Source of the DNA: an uncultured Pelagibacteraceae bacterium | GTDB taxonomy: Bacteria > Pseudomonadota > Alphaproteobacteria > Pelagibacterales > Pelagibacteraceae | Reading direction: 5' to 3' | Length of the DNA stretch: 64,000 bases | NCBI GenBank assembly: GCA_902590915.1 | Contig: CACIYQ010000001.1 | Location: 186,001 to 250,000, forward strand | Part shown: piece after piece, positions 11,186-21,123 of the stretch | How positions within the stretch are numbered: position 1 is the first letter of the stretch | Layout of the letters: the number at the start of each line of letters is the position of its first letter | Notes under the pieces: model-generated | What the model saw: only the letters and a program-made list of their open reading frames with translations | The model's database searches: none | Told to the model about the DNA's origin: nothing | Program-made: the position numbers and the translations under genes

Positions 11186-11902
11186 ATGAAAATATTTCCA
11201 GCAATAGATATTAAGGATAAAAAATGTGTGAGACTAATCAAAGGGGATTTTGAAAATAAAACTGAATATGAAATGTCACCAATAGAGCAAGCTGGGAAAT
11301 ATAAAGACAATGGTTTTAAAAATTTACACATAGTTGATTTAGATGGTGCTTTAACAGGGGAGCCTATTAATATTGATATTATTAAAGATATTGTAGGAAA
11401 ATTTGAATTAAAAATCGAAATAGGTGGTGGTGTAAGAAATTTTGAAACTATCTTAAAATATATTGATGCTGGAGTAGATAAAGTAATTCTTGGAAGTGCT
11501 GCTATTAAAGATAGAAATTTTTTAGAGGAAGCTTGTAAAAAATTCCCCAAACAAATTGCTTTGGGACTAGATGCAAAAGATGGTCACCTTGCAATTTCAG
11601 GGTGGACAGAGGATTCTGATAAATTAACAACTGAGTATTTAAAAAAAGTTAATGATTATGGCGTAAGCAGAATTATTTACACCGATATAAATAGAGATGG
11701 AACAAAGCAAAGCCCCAACTTTCAAGAAACACAAAAAATTGCTGAAATTTCAAATTGTCCTGTAGTTGTATCGGGTGGTGTCTCTTCCATTTTAGATATC
11801 AAAAAAGCTTCACAATTAAACAACATTGAAGGGGTTATAGTCGGCAAGGCTATATACGATGGAGATATAAAATTAGAGGAGCTTAAAAAAATTGAGAAAT
11901 AA
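11186..11902 (+). CDS. hisA: HisA isomerase
   Basis: FPAIDIKDKKCVRLIKGDF, VVSGGVSSILDI. Confidence 0.97.
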   Translation: MKIFPAIDIKDKKCVRLIKGDFENKTEYEMSPIEQAGKYKDNGFKNLHIVDLDGALTGEPINIDIIKDIVGKFELKIEIGGGVRNFETILKYIDAGVDKVILGSAAIKDRNFLEEACKKFPKQIALGLDAKDGHLAISGWTEDSDKLTTEYLKKVNDYGVSRIIYTDINRDGTKQSPNFQETQKIAEISNCPVVVSGGVSSILDIKKASQLNNIEGVIVGKAIYDGDIKLEELKKIEK

Positions 11903-12040
11903 TTGGATATACTCGTAGCAATTATAATTATAATTTTTTTGAGATTTTTTTTTAAAAAAGTCGGTTTGTCCGAAAAAGTAAGCAGTACAATAATTTTATT
12001 AATAATCATTGCTTTGGCATATTGGGCAGGATACTTTTAA
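11903..12040 (+). CDS. Small predicted membrane protein (45 aa) between hisA and hisF
   Basis: TTG-start ORF abutting the hisA stop: LDILVAIIIIIFLRFFFKKVGLSEKVSSTIILLIIIALAYWAGYF; below the track length cut-off. Confidence 0.5.
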   Translation: MDILVAIIIIIFLRFFFKKVGLSEKVSSTIILLIIIALAYWAGYF

Positions 12041-12064
12041 ATATTTAATAATAGTTTTTAATAG

Positions 12065-12817
12065 ATGCTTAAAAATAGAATAATCCCTTGTTTGGACGTT
12101 AAAAATGGAAGAGTAGTAAAAGGCATAAATTTTGTAGATTTAAAAGATGCGGGCGATCCGGTTGAGCAGGCTAAAATTTATTCTGATGGTGGTGCGGATG
12201 AAATTTGTTTTTTAGATATCACTGCTTCAAATGAAAATAGAGATACAATCTATGATGTAGTAGATAGAACTTCTAAGAAATGTTTTGTGCCTTTAACTGT
12301 CGGAGGTGGTGTTAGGAGTGTTGAGGATATTAATAAATTACTTAATTGTGGAGCAGATAAAGTATCAATTAACACTGCAGCAGTTCAAAATGCAAAAGTT
12401 GTTGAAGACAGTTCTAGGAAGTTTGGTTCTCAATGTATTGTGGTTGCAATTGATGCAAAGAGAAAAGATGGTGGATGGGAAATTTTTACTCATGGAGGAA
12501 GAAATTCAACTGGCATAAATGCTCTGGAATTTGCTTCTAGGATGGAAAAATGTGGAGCCGGAGAGCTATTAGTTACCTCTATGGATAAAGACGGAACCCA
12601 GTCTGGTTATGATATTGAGCTAATGCAAAAGATATCCTCTATGGTAAATATTCCAGTGATCGCATCCGGTGGAGTTGGAACGTTAGAGCATTTAGTAGAT
12701 GGAATAAAAGCAGGTGCTAGCGCTGTTTTAGCGGCATCTATATTTCACTATGGTACTTATTCAGTAAATGAGGCTAAGCAATATTTGGCCTCAAAAGATA
12801 TACCTGTTAGGATTTAA
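12065..12817 (+). CDS. hisF: Imidazole glycerol phosphate synthase subunit HisF
   Basis: [32 protein letters not shown]. Confidence 0.98.
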   Translation: MLKNRIIPCLDVKNGRVVKGINFVDLKDAGDPVEQAKIYSDGGADEICFLDITASNENRDTIYDVVDRTSKKCFVPLTVGGGVRSVEDINKLLNCGADKVSINTAAVQNAKVVEDSSRKFGSQCIVVAIDAKRKDGGWEIFTHGGRNSTGINALEFASRMEKCGAGELLVTSMDKDGTQSGYDIELMQKISSMVNIPVIASGGVGTLEHLVDGIKAGASAVLAASIFHYGTYSVNEAKQYLASKDIPVRI

Positions 12818-12818
12818 T

Positions 12819-13091
12819 ATGTTAAAAATTTTAGAAGATCTGGTAAATCTTGCAAGAGAACGAAAAAGTAATCCTGTTGAGGGCTCATATACTAACAAGC
12901 TTTTAGAGGACAAATCTTTAGCAAAAGAAAAGGTTTTAGAAGAAATTAATGAATTAATCGAAGCCGTAGAGCAAAATTCAAATAAAATTCATGAAGCTGC
13001 AGATGTGTTTTATCATTTAATAATGTATCTTGAAAAAAGTGATATAAAAATTGAAGATGTGATGGCGGAACTTAGTAATCGAAAGAAATAG
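12819..13091 (+). CDS. hisE: Phosphoribosyl-ATP pyrophosphohydrolase
   Basis: KVLEEINELIEAVEQNSNKIHEAADVFYHLIMYLE; ATG 12819 immediately after hisF. Confidence 0.92.
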   Translation: MLKILEDLVNLARERKSNPVEGSYTNKLLEDKSLAKEKVLEEINELIEAVEQNSNKIHEAADVFYHLIMYLEKSDIKIEDVMAELSNRKK

Positions 13092-13093
13092 CT

Positions 13094-13237
13094 ATGATGC
13101 AAACTTATATAAATTGGGAAAAAAAACAAATTAATTGGTGGAAGAAAAAGCTAGATATATCTGATCATGGAATTGCTTGGATATCTTTTATCAAAGGAGC
13201 CTTGTTAGGATTAATAATTTATCATTTCTTTCTTTAG
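13094..13237 (+). CDS. Small predicted membrane protein (47 aa)
   Basis: MMQTYINWEKKQINWWKKKLDISDHGIAWISFIKGALLGLIIYHFFL; directly after hisE. Confidence 0.6.
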   Translation: MMQTYINWEKKQINWWKKKLDISDHGIAWISFIKGALLGLIIYHFFL

Positions 13238-13431
13238 TATTATTTTATAATTTTAACAAGTTTAGTTTGTTATAAAAAAACAAAAAGATTTTAAGTTAAA
13301 ATTAAACCCACAAGAAGCTTAGTCTCTTATGTTGTAGACAAAGGCTGCAAATGGTGCTCTTACATTTATATTAAATAAGCAAATTATAGGTTTCACTGAC
13401 GAGTGAATAAGTGTATATTTTTAAAAAAATT

Positions 13432-14226
13432 ATGATAGTGAAAATAATTTTAAAAATTTTAATATTAACTTTTATAATTTTTATACCCAAATCTTTTTCT
13501 AAAACTATCGGTAGTGGTGAAATTAAATTGACTGATAATATGATAGAATATTTTCATGAATATTTAAAAGGTAAAGCAGGGAATAAACCTGCAGCTTTTC
13601 TAATAACAACTGACGGTAGTTTTGCAATATATTGGTATTGTCCTGGTGGATCTCGCTGTCATCCGGGAGATGAAGTTCATTATATAAAACAATGCGAGGC
13701 AAGAGCCGGTGGTAATAAAGAATGCAAGGTTTTTGCAAGAGGAAGATCTATAAAATGGAAAAATAATATAAATCCAGGTAAAGGTAAAATATCAAAAATT
13801 AGTTCCAGACAAAGTTTTGATGAAATAAAATCCAAATTGAAAGAACTTGGCTTCGTTGGTAACACTAACAAAGAAGTAACTGAAATTAAAAAAAACAATA
13901 AAGATACAACAAAAAAATATGAGCTAAAAGGAGAACGTTCCATTGCTTTAAGTTGGGATGGTTACAACTCTTTAATAGCAGGAACTGTAAATTTTGATGA
14001 AGCAGATTATAAGGGAAATATAAGCCTATCTTTACCTAATAATGATGGTATCTGCGAGGGCTCTTATTCACTGCAAGAAGGAGGAAAAGGAACTTGGCAG
14101 ATTGCATGTACCAATAATATGGGAGCAGCAGGCACGCTTAAATGGAAAAAAAAGGGCAGTGTTACGGGTGTTGGTAGAGATTACAATGAAAAAAAAGTTA
14201 GATTTACTGTATCAAAACAGAGTTAG
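13432..14226 (+). CDS. Secreted two-part hypothetical protein with Cys-containing N-terminal region
   Basis: N-terminal hydrophobic signal; YWYCPGGSRCHPGDEVHYIKQCEARAGGNKECKVFARG; C-terminal beta-rich GICEGSYSLQEGGKGTWQIAC. Confidence 0.8.
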   Translation: MIVKIILKILILTFIIFIPKSFSKTIGSGEIKLTDNMIEYFHEYLKGKAGNKPAAFLITTDGSFAIYWYCPGGSRCHPGDEVHYIKQCEARAGGNKECKVFARGRSIKWKNNINPGKGKISKISSRQSFDEIKSKLKELGFVGNTNKEVTEIKKNNKDTTKKYELKGERSIALSWDGYNSLIAGTVNFDEADYKGNISLSLPNNDGICEGSYSLQEGGKGTWQIACTNNMGAAGTLKWKKKGSVTGVGRDYNEKKVRFTVSKQS

Positions 14227-14245
14227 TTAAAAATTAGCTTTATTT

Positions 14246-14611
14246 ATGGTTTACGATAACAATAACATCTTTGCAAAAATTCTTAGAGGAGAGATACCTT
14301 GTAACAAAATTTATGAGGATGAGTTTGTTTTATCCTTTCATGACATTAATCCACAAAAAAAAATTCACGCTTTAGTAATTCCCAAAGGAAAGTATATTGA
14401 TCTAGATGATTTTAGTATAAATGCTTCATCGGAGGAGATGGTGGGTTTGTTAAAAGGCATAAATATTGTTGCAAAAAAATTAGGTATTTCAACAGAAGAA
14501 GGCAAAGGTTATAGAGCTTTAGCAAATGTCAATGAACATGGTGGTCAGGAGGTTCCTCATTTACATTTCCATCTCTTTGGAGGTGAAACAGTTGGAAAAA
14601 TGGTTGAGTGA
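14246..14611 (+). CDS. HIT family protein
   Basis: IFAKILRGEIPCNKIYED, NEHGGQEVPHLHFHLFGG. Confidence 0.97.
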   Translation: MVYDNNNIFAKILRGEIPCNKIYEDEFVLSFHDINPQKKIHALVIPKGKYIDLDDFSINASSEEMVGLLKGINIVAKKLGISTEEGKGYRALANVNEHGGQEVPHLHFHLFGGETVGKMVE

Positions 14612-15111
14612 CACAGGAAGTAAAAAGAAATTACTTAGAAATAAATTCTCTTGAAGATCTTAATCAAGGATCTAAGCCCTCTGATGATTACTCTTTGGAT
14701 TTGTTAAACCCAATTAATTTTCAATTAAATAAATTTTTTTATAAAAACATTGGTAATAAACACAAGTGGGTAGATAGATTAATTTGGACTGAGGAAAAGT
14801 GGATAAATTATGTTTCAAGTAAAAACGTTAAAACATATGTATTAAAGTGCAAAGATGACTTAGTGGGCTTTTTTGAATTAATTCATCATCAAGAAAAACA
14901 GGAGGTTGAAATTGCCTATCTAGGTATTTTGGAGGAGTATCATAATAAAAAACTAGGATCATATTTATTATCAGAAGCTATTAAGATTTCTTTTAAAAAT
15001 AAAATTGATAGAGTTTGGGTTCACACATGTACCTTAGATCATAAGAATGCTTTAAATAATTATATGACAAGAGGAATGAAAATATTTAAAACTGAAATTA
15101 TAAATATTTAA
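14608..15111 (+). CDS. GNAT family N-acetyltransferase
   Basis: VEIAYLGILEEYHNKKLGSYLLSEAIKIS. Confidence 0.85.
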   Translation: MTQEVKRNYLEINSLEDLNQGSKPSDDYSLDLLNPINFQLNKFFYKNIGNKHKWVDRLIWTEEKWINYVSSKNVKTYVLKCKDDLVGFFELIHHQEKQEVEIAYLGILEEYHNKKLGSYLLSEAIKISFKNKIDRVWVHTCTLDHKNALNNYMTRGMKIFKTEIINI

Positions 15112-15656
15112 TCCTGATCTGGAAGTTTAAACATATTTTTTGCGATTATTCTATTTTTTCGAATTGATGAGAGAAAAGTAATATTGAAGTTTTGGTAGAC
15201 ATCTGTATTTTGCCATCCAATTAAATCAAAAGTTTTATTATTGAAAAAAACGTTGATTTCGTTATCATTTTCTTTGATTGTATAATTAATATAAGATCCA
15301 TCAACAATTCTTTCTTCTAAAACCTCTATTTTTTTGATTAAGAAATTTTTATCTAGAATAAAGTTTAGAGGAGTTTTATCAAGTGGATAGCGATAGTAAC
15401 TACTAATAGTTTTAATCACTAAGGATTTACCATTTGAGACTAGAATTTTATTATTACTTTTAGCATATTCACAAAATATTTTTTTTGGATATTCAATTGT
15501 GCAATTTCCATTTTCAATTTTTCCATTAATATTTTGTTCAAAATTAAAATCTAGATTTCTGGTTTGATTTAAATTTTCGATAATTTTTTCTTTATTATTT
15601 GCATTGCCATTTGTAATGAAAAATAAAATAAAAAATATAAATAAATACTTCAACAT
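15108..15656 (-). CDS. LolA-like outer membrane lipoprotein carrier
   Basis: Signal peptide, GNCTIEYPKKIFCEYAKSNNKILVSNGKSLVI; adjacent to ftsK as is common for lolA. Confidence 0.75.
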   Translation of the reverse strand: MLKYLFIFFILFFITNGNANNKEKIIENLNQTRNLDFNFEQNINGKIENGNCTIEYPKKIFCEYAKSNNKILVSNGKSLVIKTISSYYRYPLDKTPLNFILDKNFLIKKIEVLEERIVDGSYINYTIKENDNEINVFFNNKTFDLIGWQNTDVYQNFNITFLSSIRKNRIIAKNMFKLPDQD

Positions 15657-17740
15657 TAAAGAACGTCTCTCTTGCCCACATGATTAGCTTTGCTAACTAT
15701 GCCATCAGCTTCCATCATATCAATAATTCTTGCAGCTCTATTGTATCCTATTTGTAATTTTCTCTGTAAAAAAGAGGTGGAGGCCTTTCCCTCCGTTCTA
15801 ATTATTTCTAAAGCTTGCTCATATAGTTCATCTTTATCACCTTGATTACTACTATCTCCAATTTCTTTTTCATCTGCAAAATTTAATATCTCGTCAACAT
15901 AATCTGGTTCTGCTTGTGATCTTAAAAAATTATTAATTTTTTCTATTTCATTGTCTGAAACAAAAGGAGCATGAATTCTCACAATCCGGTTAGCAGAAGA
16001 CATGTAAAGCATATCACCTTTACCGAGTAATTGTTCTGCTCCTTGTTCCCCGAGGATTGTTCTACTATCGATTTTTGAGGTAACCTGAAACGATATTCTA
16101 GTTGGAAAATTTGCCTTAATAGTACCTGTAATTACATCGACACTTGGTCTTTGCGTTGCCATGATGATATGAATTCCAGCTGCTCTTGCCATTTGAGAAA
16201 GTTTTTGAATATAATTTTCGATTTCTTTTCCTGCCACCAACATTAAGTCGGACATTTCATCTACCACTACAACTATATAAGGCATCGGCAGTTTATGTTT
16301 TGAGTTATATCCGTCAATGTTTCTTACCCCCTCTTTGGTCATTAGCCTGTATCTACTTTCCATCTCCTTCACTACCCATCCAAGAACAGATGTAGCTTTT
16401 TTTGCTTCTGTTATTACAGGACATAATAAATGAGGGATCCCTTCGTAAGTAGAAAGTTCAAGCATTTTTGGATCTATTAAAATGAATTTACATTTATCAG
16501 GAGTGTGCCGATAAAGCAGAGACAAAATAATTGTATTAATACAAACCGACTTTCCAGATCCAGTAGTTCCTGCAATCAGAAGGTGCGGCATTGAAAATAA
16601 ATCTCCAACAATAGGTTTACCCGATATACTTTTACCTAATGCTATTGGTAATTTTATTTCTTTCTTTTTAAAATCATAATTGCTTAATATTTCACTTAGA
16701 TAAACGTTCTCTCTAGTATTGTTTGGTAGCTCTATTCCAATAGTGTTACTTCCTGGTATCGTTGCAATTCTGGCAGATTCTGAACTGGTGTTTCGAGCTA
16801 TATCATCTGATAAATTAATAATTTTAGAAACCTTAACTCCTGCAGCGGGTTCAAACTCATTGAGAGTTACAACAGGACCATGACTTACTTTTTTTATATT
16901 ACCATTAACACCAAAATCTAAAAGAATTTTTTCTAAAAATTCTGAGTTATGTGTTTCTTTTTGATCGGAATTCTCTCTATCTTGTTTAGTTGTAACTTTT
17001 AGTAAATCAAAACTTGGAAGTTTAAATTTTATCCTTTCATTTATCTTATTTTCAGCTTTGATAAAAGGGAGGTCCTCTTGGATTAAATTTTTAATTTCTT
17101 CTTGTGGAATATATTCACTGATAACTTCACTTTTATCTGTGTAATTTTTTTCTTTCTTCTTAAAAAGAAAATTATAAATTTTAAAAATTGTATTATAAAA
17201 TTTTAGTGGCTCAAAATTTATACTTACTAAAAACAAGAAAATTATTAAAATAATTAAAACGTAGAATGAAGTAGTTTCGTGAATCCGAATTATGGAATTT
17301 AAAAATGTTTGATTAAAATAATTTCCAACAAAACCACCATTGCCATTGATATGAAGTGTAAAAGCTTCGGCATAAAAAAAACTAAAAAAAAGTGTTCCAA
17401 ATATACAATAAATTGTTGTAAAAAAAATATTTTCAACCAATAAAAAAAACTCCTTAAGTCTTACAATGTTAATACCAGTCAAAATAAAGGTAAAAGATAT
17501 TAAATAAGAGATCAGGCCAACCGATTGAAAGAATAAATCTGAGATAAAACTACCTTGAAATCCTAATAAATTTTTAATTTCTTTATTATCGGGGAATACA
17601 AAGTTAGGATCTTCAGGTGAGTATGTAATTAAAGCTACAAGCAGTAAAGAACCTGCTAAAAAAATAAGTATACCGAAAATTTCTGCTAGACGTTTTATTG
17701 CAAAATTAAGTACTAAATTGGTTGTTTTCTTAAAATCCAT
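15656..17740 (-). CDS. ftsK: DNA translocase FtsK
   Basis: HLLIAGTTGSGKSVCINTII; IDPKMLELSTYEGIPHLL; C-terminal gamma domain. Confidence 0.97.
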   Translation of the reverse strand: MDFKKTTNLVLNFAIKRLAEIFGILIFLAGSLLLVALITYSPEDPNFVFPDNKEIKNLLGFQGSFISDLFFQSVGLISYLISFTFILTGINIVRLKEFFLLVENIFFTTIYCIFGTLFFSFFYAEAFTLHINGNGGFVGNYFNQTFLNSIIRIHETTSFYVLIILIIFLFLVSINFEPLKFYNTIFKIYNFLFKKKEKNYTDKSEVISEYIPQEEIKNLIQEDLPFIKAENKINERIKFKLPSFDLLKVTTKQDRENSDQKETHNSEFLEKILLDFGVNGNIKKVSHGPVVTLNEFEPAAGVKVSKIINLSDDIARNTSSESARIATIPGSNTIGIELPNNTRENVYLSEILSNYDFKKKEIKLPIALGKSISGKPIVGDLFSMPHLLIAGTTGSGKSVCINTIILSLLYRHTPDKCKFILIDPKMLELSTYEGIPHLLCPVITEAKKATSVLGWVVKEMESRYRLMTKEGVRNIDGYNSKHKLPMPYIVVVVDEMSDLMLVAGKEIENYIQKLSQMARAAGIHIIMATQRPSVDVITGTIKANFPTRISFQVTSKIDSRTILGEQGAEQLLGKGDMLYMSSANRIVRIHAPFVSDNEIEKINNFLRSQAEPDYVDEILNFADEKEIGDSSNQGDKDELYEQALEIIRTEGKASTSFLQRKLQIGYNRAARIIDMMEADGIVSKANHVGKRDVL

Positions 17741-17800
17741 ATATGAATCAATTTAACCACTTTGTATCATCTAATTTTTGTTGTTAAAATTAAAAATAAT

Positions 17801-18877
17801 ATGAAAGTTTGTATACTAGGTGCCAGCTTAACAAGTTTAACTTTAGCAAAAGCTTTAGTTAATCAAAATATATATGTAGATCTTTATTCACAAAAAAAAA
17901 TTATTTCATCAGATAATTTACGAACTATTGGTATCTCTAAAAGTAATGTTGAATTTTTTAACCATTCAATAATTAATATAGACAAAATTTCATGGAAGTT
18001 AAAAAAAATAGAAATTTTTTCTGACAATTTAAGAAAAGAAAAATTAATTAATTTTCAGAATAATAATTCTGAATTATTTTCAATTATTAAAAATCAAAAT
18101 CTTATTGAACTTTTAGAAAAAAGTTTATCAAAAAATAAATATTTCAAAAAAATTAATCTTTCAAAAAATTTGAATTTTTTTGATAGTTATAGTCTTGTTA
18201 TTAATACGGATTTTAGTAATCCAATAACAAAAAAATATTTTAGTAAAAAAATTTTAAAAGAATATAATAGTGTTGCTTACACAACACTTATCAAACATCA
18301 AAAAATTCATAATGATGTTGCAGTTCAAATTTTTACCAAAATGGGACCTTTGGCTTTTTTACCTATTTCTGAAAGAGAAACATCAATTGTTTACTCAATT
18401 AACGACTCACAATACAAAGATTATAAGAATGTTAATAACTTAATAGAGCAATACAATTATAAATATAAAATTCAAAAAATTGAAAATAGTAATTTTTTTA
18501 AATTAAAATCTCTAAGTTTGAGATCTTATTATCATAACAATATTTTAGCTTTTGGTGATTTATTGCACAGAATACATCCCCTTGCTGGACAAGGATTTAA
18601 TATGACAATACGCGATACTAAAACTCTTTTAGATATCATATTAAAAAACAATAGTTTAGGTTTACCTATAGATAGTTCAATAAATTATCAATTTGAAAAA
18701 AAAATTAAACACAAAAACTTCATATTTTCGTATGGCATAGATTTTGTTCATGAATTTTTTAATTTTGAGAGAAAAATAAATAGCAGTTTACTTAGTAGAT
18801 CAGTTCAATTTTTAGGTAAAAATTCCACTGTTAATAAATTATTTACTAGGATTGCTGACAAAGGAACTTTAATTTAA
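17801..18877 (+). CDS. UbiH/UbiF-like FAD monooxygenase
   Basis: MKVCILGASLTSLTLAKALVNQNIYVDLY; AFGDLLHRIHPLAGQGFNMTIRDTKTL. Confidence 0.85.
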   Translation: MKVCILGASLTSLTLAKALVNQNIYVDLYSQKKIISSDNLRTIGISKSNVEFFNHSIINIDKISWKLKKIEIFSDNLRKEKLINFQNNNSELFSIIKNQNLIELLEKSLSKNKYFKKINLSKNLNFFDSYSLVINTDFSNPITKKYFSKKILKEYNSVAYTTLIKHQKIHNDVAVQIFTKMGPLAFLPISERETSIVYSINDSQYKDYKNVNNLIEQYNYKYKIQKIENSNFFKLKSLSLRSYYHNNILAFGDLLHRIHPLAGQGFNMTIRDTKTLLDIILKNNSLGLPIDSSINYQFEKKIKHKNFIFSYGIDFVHEFFNFERKINSSLLSRSVQFLGKNSTVNKLFTRIADKGTLI

Positions 18878-18878
18878 T

Positions 18879-19523
18879 CTACTGAATGGTTGTATTGTCA
18901 TATAAATCAAATGTGTAGGTGCTTAAAATTTCAGCTATTTTATTTTTCCGAATATCTAAATTTTTTGCCTCTAGCAACACTTGCTTTTCTTCTAATGAAA
19001 AAGGTGATGCCATAGCTAGAGCATTTATTGTTTCATCAAGGCTTTGTTTCTCTAATGCCTTCCAGTTGATTATAAAACCTCTTTTCTTAAATAATGATTT
19101 TAAATCTTTAAAAATTAATTCCAGATCAGAAAATTTTAGATCTTCTTTTTCACTTTTCAAATCCTGAAAAAAATTCTCATAATTAACATTCAAAATTCTA
19201 TATTTTTTTTCAGTATTTAGTTCTTCAATATTTTTAAATCTTATTATTCCTTTTAACTCGATAAGATAGCGACCATCTTCGGTTTCTCTAAAACTTGTTA
19301 TTTTTCCCAAACATCCAATCTCATGAAGTTCTGGCACATTATCACTATTTAGGGAATTTTTAGGTTGTATCATCCCAATTACTTTATTTGATTTCATACT
19401 ATCATTGATCATGTCAATATACCGAGGTTCAAATATATTTAATGGAACAGAAGCTTTAGGAAAAATTATAAAATTGCTCAGAGGAAATACTGGTATTTGA
19501 TTTGGAAGATCTTCTTTTTTCAT
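18879..19523 (-). CDS. LON peptidase substrate-binding domain protein
   Basis: IPVFPLSNFIIFPKASVPLNIFEPRYIDMINDSM; EIGCLGKIT. Confidence 0.9.
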   Translation of the reverse strand: MKKEDLPNQIPVFPLSNFIIFPKASVPLNIFEPRYIDMINDSMKSNKVIGMIQPKNSLNSDNVPELHEIGCLGKITSFRETEDGRYLIELKGIIRFKNIEELNTEKKYRILNVNYENFFQDLKSEKEDLKFSDLELIFKDLKSLFKKRGFIINWKALEKQSLDETINALAMASPFSLEEKQVLLEAKNLDIRKNKIAEILSTYTFDLYDNTTIQ

Positions 19524-19565
19524 TTTTTTAATAAATATAACACATATGTTATTATTTTGTATTGA

Positions 19566-19594
19566 TTGAATTAAAAAAACCGTCTAACTATATC
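19566..19594 (+). promoter_or_regulatory. Candidate promoter of the left half-tRNA (TTGAAT-N17-TATATC)
   Basis: -35-like 19566-19571, 17-nt spacer, -10-like 19589-19594, upstream of 19604. Confidence 0.4.
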
Positions 19595-19603
19595 AATAAT
19601 TAT

Positions 19604-19644
19604 GCGGGTATAGCTCAGTGGTAGAGCGTCTCGTTGCCAACGAG
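19604..19644 (+). pseudogene. Truncated tRNA-Gly(GCC): 5' half only, ending in the anticodon stem
   Basis: gcgggtatagctcagtggtagagcgtctcgttgccaacgag matches the intact tRNA at 21250 with one mismatch, then diverges; no T-arm or acceptor 3' strand follows. Confidence 0.9.
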
Positions 19645-19697
19645 GTAGTCCTTAGTTTTTTATCCTTGCTAATCTTAGTCTTTCTCAACGTCTAGTT

Positions 19698-19731
19698 AAT
19701 CTCGACACACTCATGACACACTTCGACACAG
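19698..19731. repeat. Left arm-like iterated repeat, three GACACA units
   Basis: aatctcgacacactcatgacacacttcgacacag; GACACA at 19704, 19715, 19725. Confidence 0.75.
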
Positions 19732-19836
19732 AAAAGAAAAACTATGGTGAGTGGCATAAAATAAAATTGTAATTAAACTGTTACAAATTTTTCATCTTGT
19801 TTTGATAGCTTTCCATTAACCAAAAAGGAATATATA

Positions 19837-21087
19837 ATGATAAAATTTATCTTAGCAGGCCTTCTGGCCTCAACCGCATTTGTTAGCACAGTAAATGCAG
19901 ACTTTAAAGAAATTGGGAAATTTGGAACACCAGCAAATAACCCTAGTGCAGAAGAAACATCAGCAGAAATAATTGCGGCAACAGCAGATGGCATGAAACT
20001 GGTATATAGCGATAGCCCTGCAAACGCATTAGGCATGATTGATATTACTGATCCAGCAAATCCGAAACCATTAGGCCACATGCATTTAGGTGGTGAACCA
20101 ACTAGTGTTGCAATCAAAAATGGACAAGCATTTGTAGGTATTAATACTTCTCCAAACTATGTAGAGCCAAGTGGTCACTTATTAATTGTTGATCTTGACT
20201 CAGGAAAAGAAGTTACAAAAGTAGAACTAGGTGGACAACCAGACTCGGTTGCAGTTAGTCCAGATGGAACTTTTGTAGCAATAGCTATTGAAAATGAACG
20301 TAACGAAGATATCAACGATGAAAAAATTCCACAACTTCCTGGGGGTTTTGTGGCAATTGTTAATTTAGCAGATAACAGTGTTACTAAAGCGGACTTAGTT
20401 GGTTTTTCAACTATTGCTCCTAACGATCCAGAGCCTGAGTTTGTTGATATCAATAATTTAGGTGAAATAGTTGTTACTATCCAAGAGAATAACTGGATGG
20501 CGGTTATTGATCGAAGTGGAAAAGTAATTTCAGAGTTTGATGCAGGACTAGTAACATTAGAAGGTGTTGATAATAAAAAAGATGGTGAACTAAAGATGGT
20601 TGATACCATTGAGAATGTTCGTAGAGAACCAGACGCAGTTAAGTGGATTGACAATGATCATTTTGCAACTGCAAATGAAGGTGACTATAAACATGAAGCA
20701 CCGGGTCAAGCAAAACGTGGTGGTAGTCGTGGATGGACAATCTTTAATAAAAATGGTTCGGTGGTATACGAGTCAGGTTCGTCATATGAAAGAGCACTCG
20801 CTTCAGCAGGTTACTGGCCAGAAAAACGTGCAGAGAAAAAAGGTGTAGAACCAGAGTCAGTTGAAGTAGCAATGTATGGTGATACACGTTATATCTTTGT
20901 TGGTGCTGAAAGAGCAAATGCTATCGGTGTTTATAAAGCAAATGATTTAACAAACCCAGAATTAGTTACTATATTACCAACAGGGATTGGACCAGAAGGT
21001 TTAGTTGCTATTCCACAACGTAACTTATTTATAAGTGCTAACGAAAAGGACTTAGAGAAATCAGTTACAATTTATAGCTTAGATTAA
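19837..21087 (+). CDS. Secreted beta-propeller protein, choice-of-anchor-I / phytase-esterase-like
   Basis: Signal peptide MIKFILAGLLASTAFVSTVNA; GMIDITDPANPKPLG, GGQPDSVAVSPDGTFVAIAIENERNE; island cargo. Confidence 0.75.
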   Translation: MIKFILAGLLASTAFVSTVNADFKEIGKFGTPANNPSAEETSAEIIAATADGMKLVYSDSPANALGMIDITDPANPKPLGHMHLGGEPTSVAIKNGQAFVGINTSPNYVEPSGHLLIVDLDSGKEVTKVELGGQPDSVAVSPDGTFVAIAIENERNEDINDEKIPQLPGGFVAIVNLADNSVTKADLVGFSTIAPNDPEPEFVDINNLGEIVVTIQENNWMAVIDRSGKVISEFDAGLVTLEGVDNKKDGELKMVDTIENVRREPDAVKWIDNDHFATANEGDYKHEAPGQAKRGGSRGWTIFNKNGSVVYESGSSYERALASAGYWPEKRAEKKGVEPESVEVAMYGDTRYIFVGAERANAIGVYKANDLTNPELVTILPTGIGPEGLVAIPQRNLFISANEKDLEKSVTIYSLD

Positions 21088-21103
21088 TAACTAAATTTAG
21101 CTT

Positions 21104-21123
21104 GTGGGGGCGGTAGCCCCCAC
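21104..21123 (+). terminator. GC-rich hairpin downstream of island cargo gene
   Basis: gtgggggc-ggta-gcccccac perfect 8-bp stem, followed by a second hairpin aaacttt-catat-aaagttt; no strong U tract. Confidence 0.55.

Noticed and set aside
20175-20654. 159-aa minus-strand ORF opposite the island cargo gene
   Set aside because: Antisense shadow; the plus-strand ORF has a signal peptide and family motifs.
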